Source: Bacillota bacterium
GTDB taxonomy: Bacteria; Bacillota; Dethiobacteria; DTU022
DNA length: 12,788 nt
NCBI GenBank assembly: GCA_012510625.1
Contig: JAAZHP010000127.1
Span: 1 to 12,788 of the forward strand
Reading direction: 5' to 3'
Shown here: positions 12,652-12,788 of the stretch, piece by piece
How positions within the stretch are numbered: position 1 is the first letter of the stretch
Layout of the letters: each line of letters begins with the position of its first letter
Made by a program: the position numbers and the translations under genes
The notes under the pieces: generated by a model
Database searches by the model: none
What the model saw: only the letters and a program-made list of their open reading frames with translations
What the model was told of the DNA's origin: nothing

Positions 12652-12788
12652 TTATTTGACAATCATCTTTTCATGGAGATAATTTGTCTCTCCGGCAGTC
12701 AAATCGGCTATGCCAAGGGCAAAATGATCGTGCAAAGTCCTTACGGCGGCGGCCAGGTCAGGACGGCGGATTAAGAGCGAAATGGATA
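12652..12788 (-). CDS. C-terminus of a probable aspartate kinase (ACT domain), cut by window edge
   Basis: The last 44 codons of a gene entering from the right edge and ending in TAA at 12652-12654. The segment ISLLIRRPDLAAAVRTLHDH fits the C-terminal ACT-domain pattern of aspartate kinases (IS..I...D...AV..LH..F.L), the regulatory part that binds lysine or threonine. The tail after it (GIADLTAGETNYLHEKMIVK) is longer than in many homologues. The assignment rests on about 25 conserved positions; another ACT-domain enzyme is possible. Confidence 0.5.
   Translation of the reverse strand, partial: SISLLIRRPDLAAAVRTLHDHFALGIADLTAGETNYLHEKMIVK

Overview
The window looks like chromosomal DNA from a spore-former-type anaerobic Firmicute of the Clostridia (Peptococcaceae/Moorella-like). 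This is inferred from strong GGAGG ribosome binding sites about 7 nt before most starts, sigma-A promoters close to consensus, GTG and TTG starts, and a set of families common in that group: YmdB-type phosphodiesterase, DUF5317, membrane HD-GYP protein, DUF819 and a LacI-type regulator. No rRNA, tRNA, CRISPR array, transposase or phage gene was seen. The species cannot be named from the sequence alone.

Layout. Positions 1-4050, all minus strand: a cyclase-family hydrolase (cut by the left edge), a ketopantoate-reductase-like oxidoreductase, a LacI-family regulator and an iolB-type isomerase. This reads as a small sugar-acid or inositol-related catabolic locus. The oxidoreductase and hydrolase form an operon behind a good promoter with a cre-like operator on its start point, and the adjacent LacI protein is the obvious candidate regulator. 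Positions 4100-8260, minus strand: YmdB-type phosphodiesterase, a conserved hypothetical protein of about 214 aa, a 26-residue membrane peptide, a membrane HD-GYP protein and DUF5317. A cluster of GC-rich palindromic repeats lies between the last two genes. Positions 8306-8538 hold a frameshifted fragment of an XdhC/CoxI-family gene that abuts another copy of a GC-rich repeat. Positions 8750-12320, plus strand: a lysine-rich protein of unknown function, a hairpin-rich intergenic region, then a two-gene operon of a DUF819 membrane protein and a PLP enzyme resembling sphingosine-1-phosphate lyase, closed by a strong terminator. Positions 12356-12788, minus strand: a TM2-domain protein and the C-terminus of a probable aspartate kinase.

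The observations most worth following are three. Two unrelated genes appear to begin at an ATC codon exactly where their ribosome binding sites and family N-termini place the start. The DUF819 plus PLP-lyase operon looks like an uncharacterised import-and-cleave pathway. The regulatory DNA around the LacI gene carries several symmetric operator-like sites.
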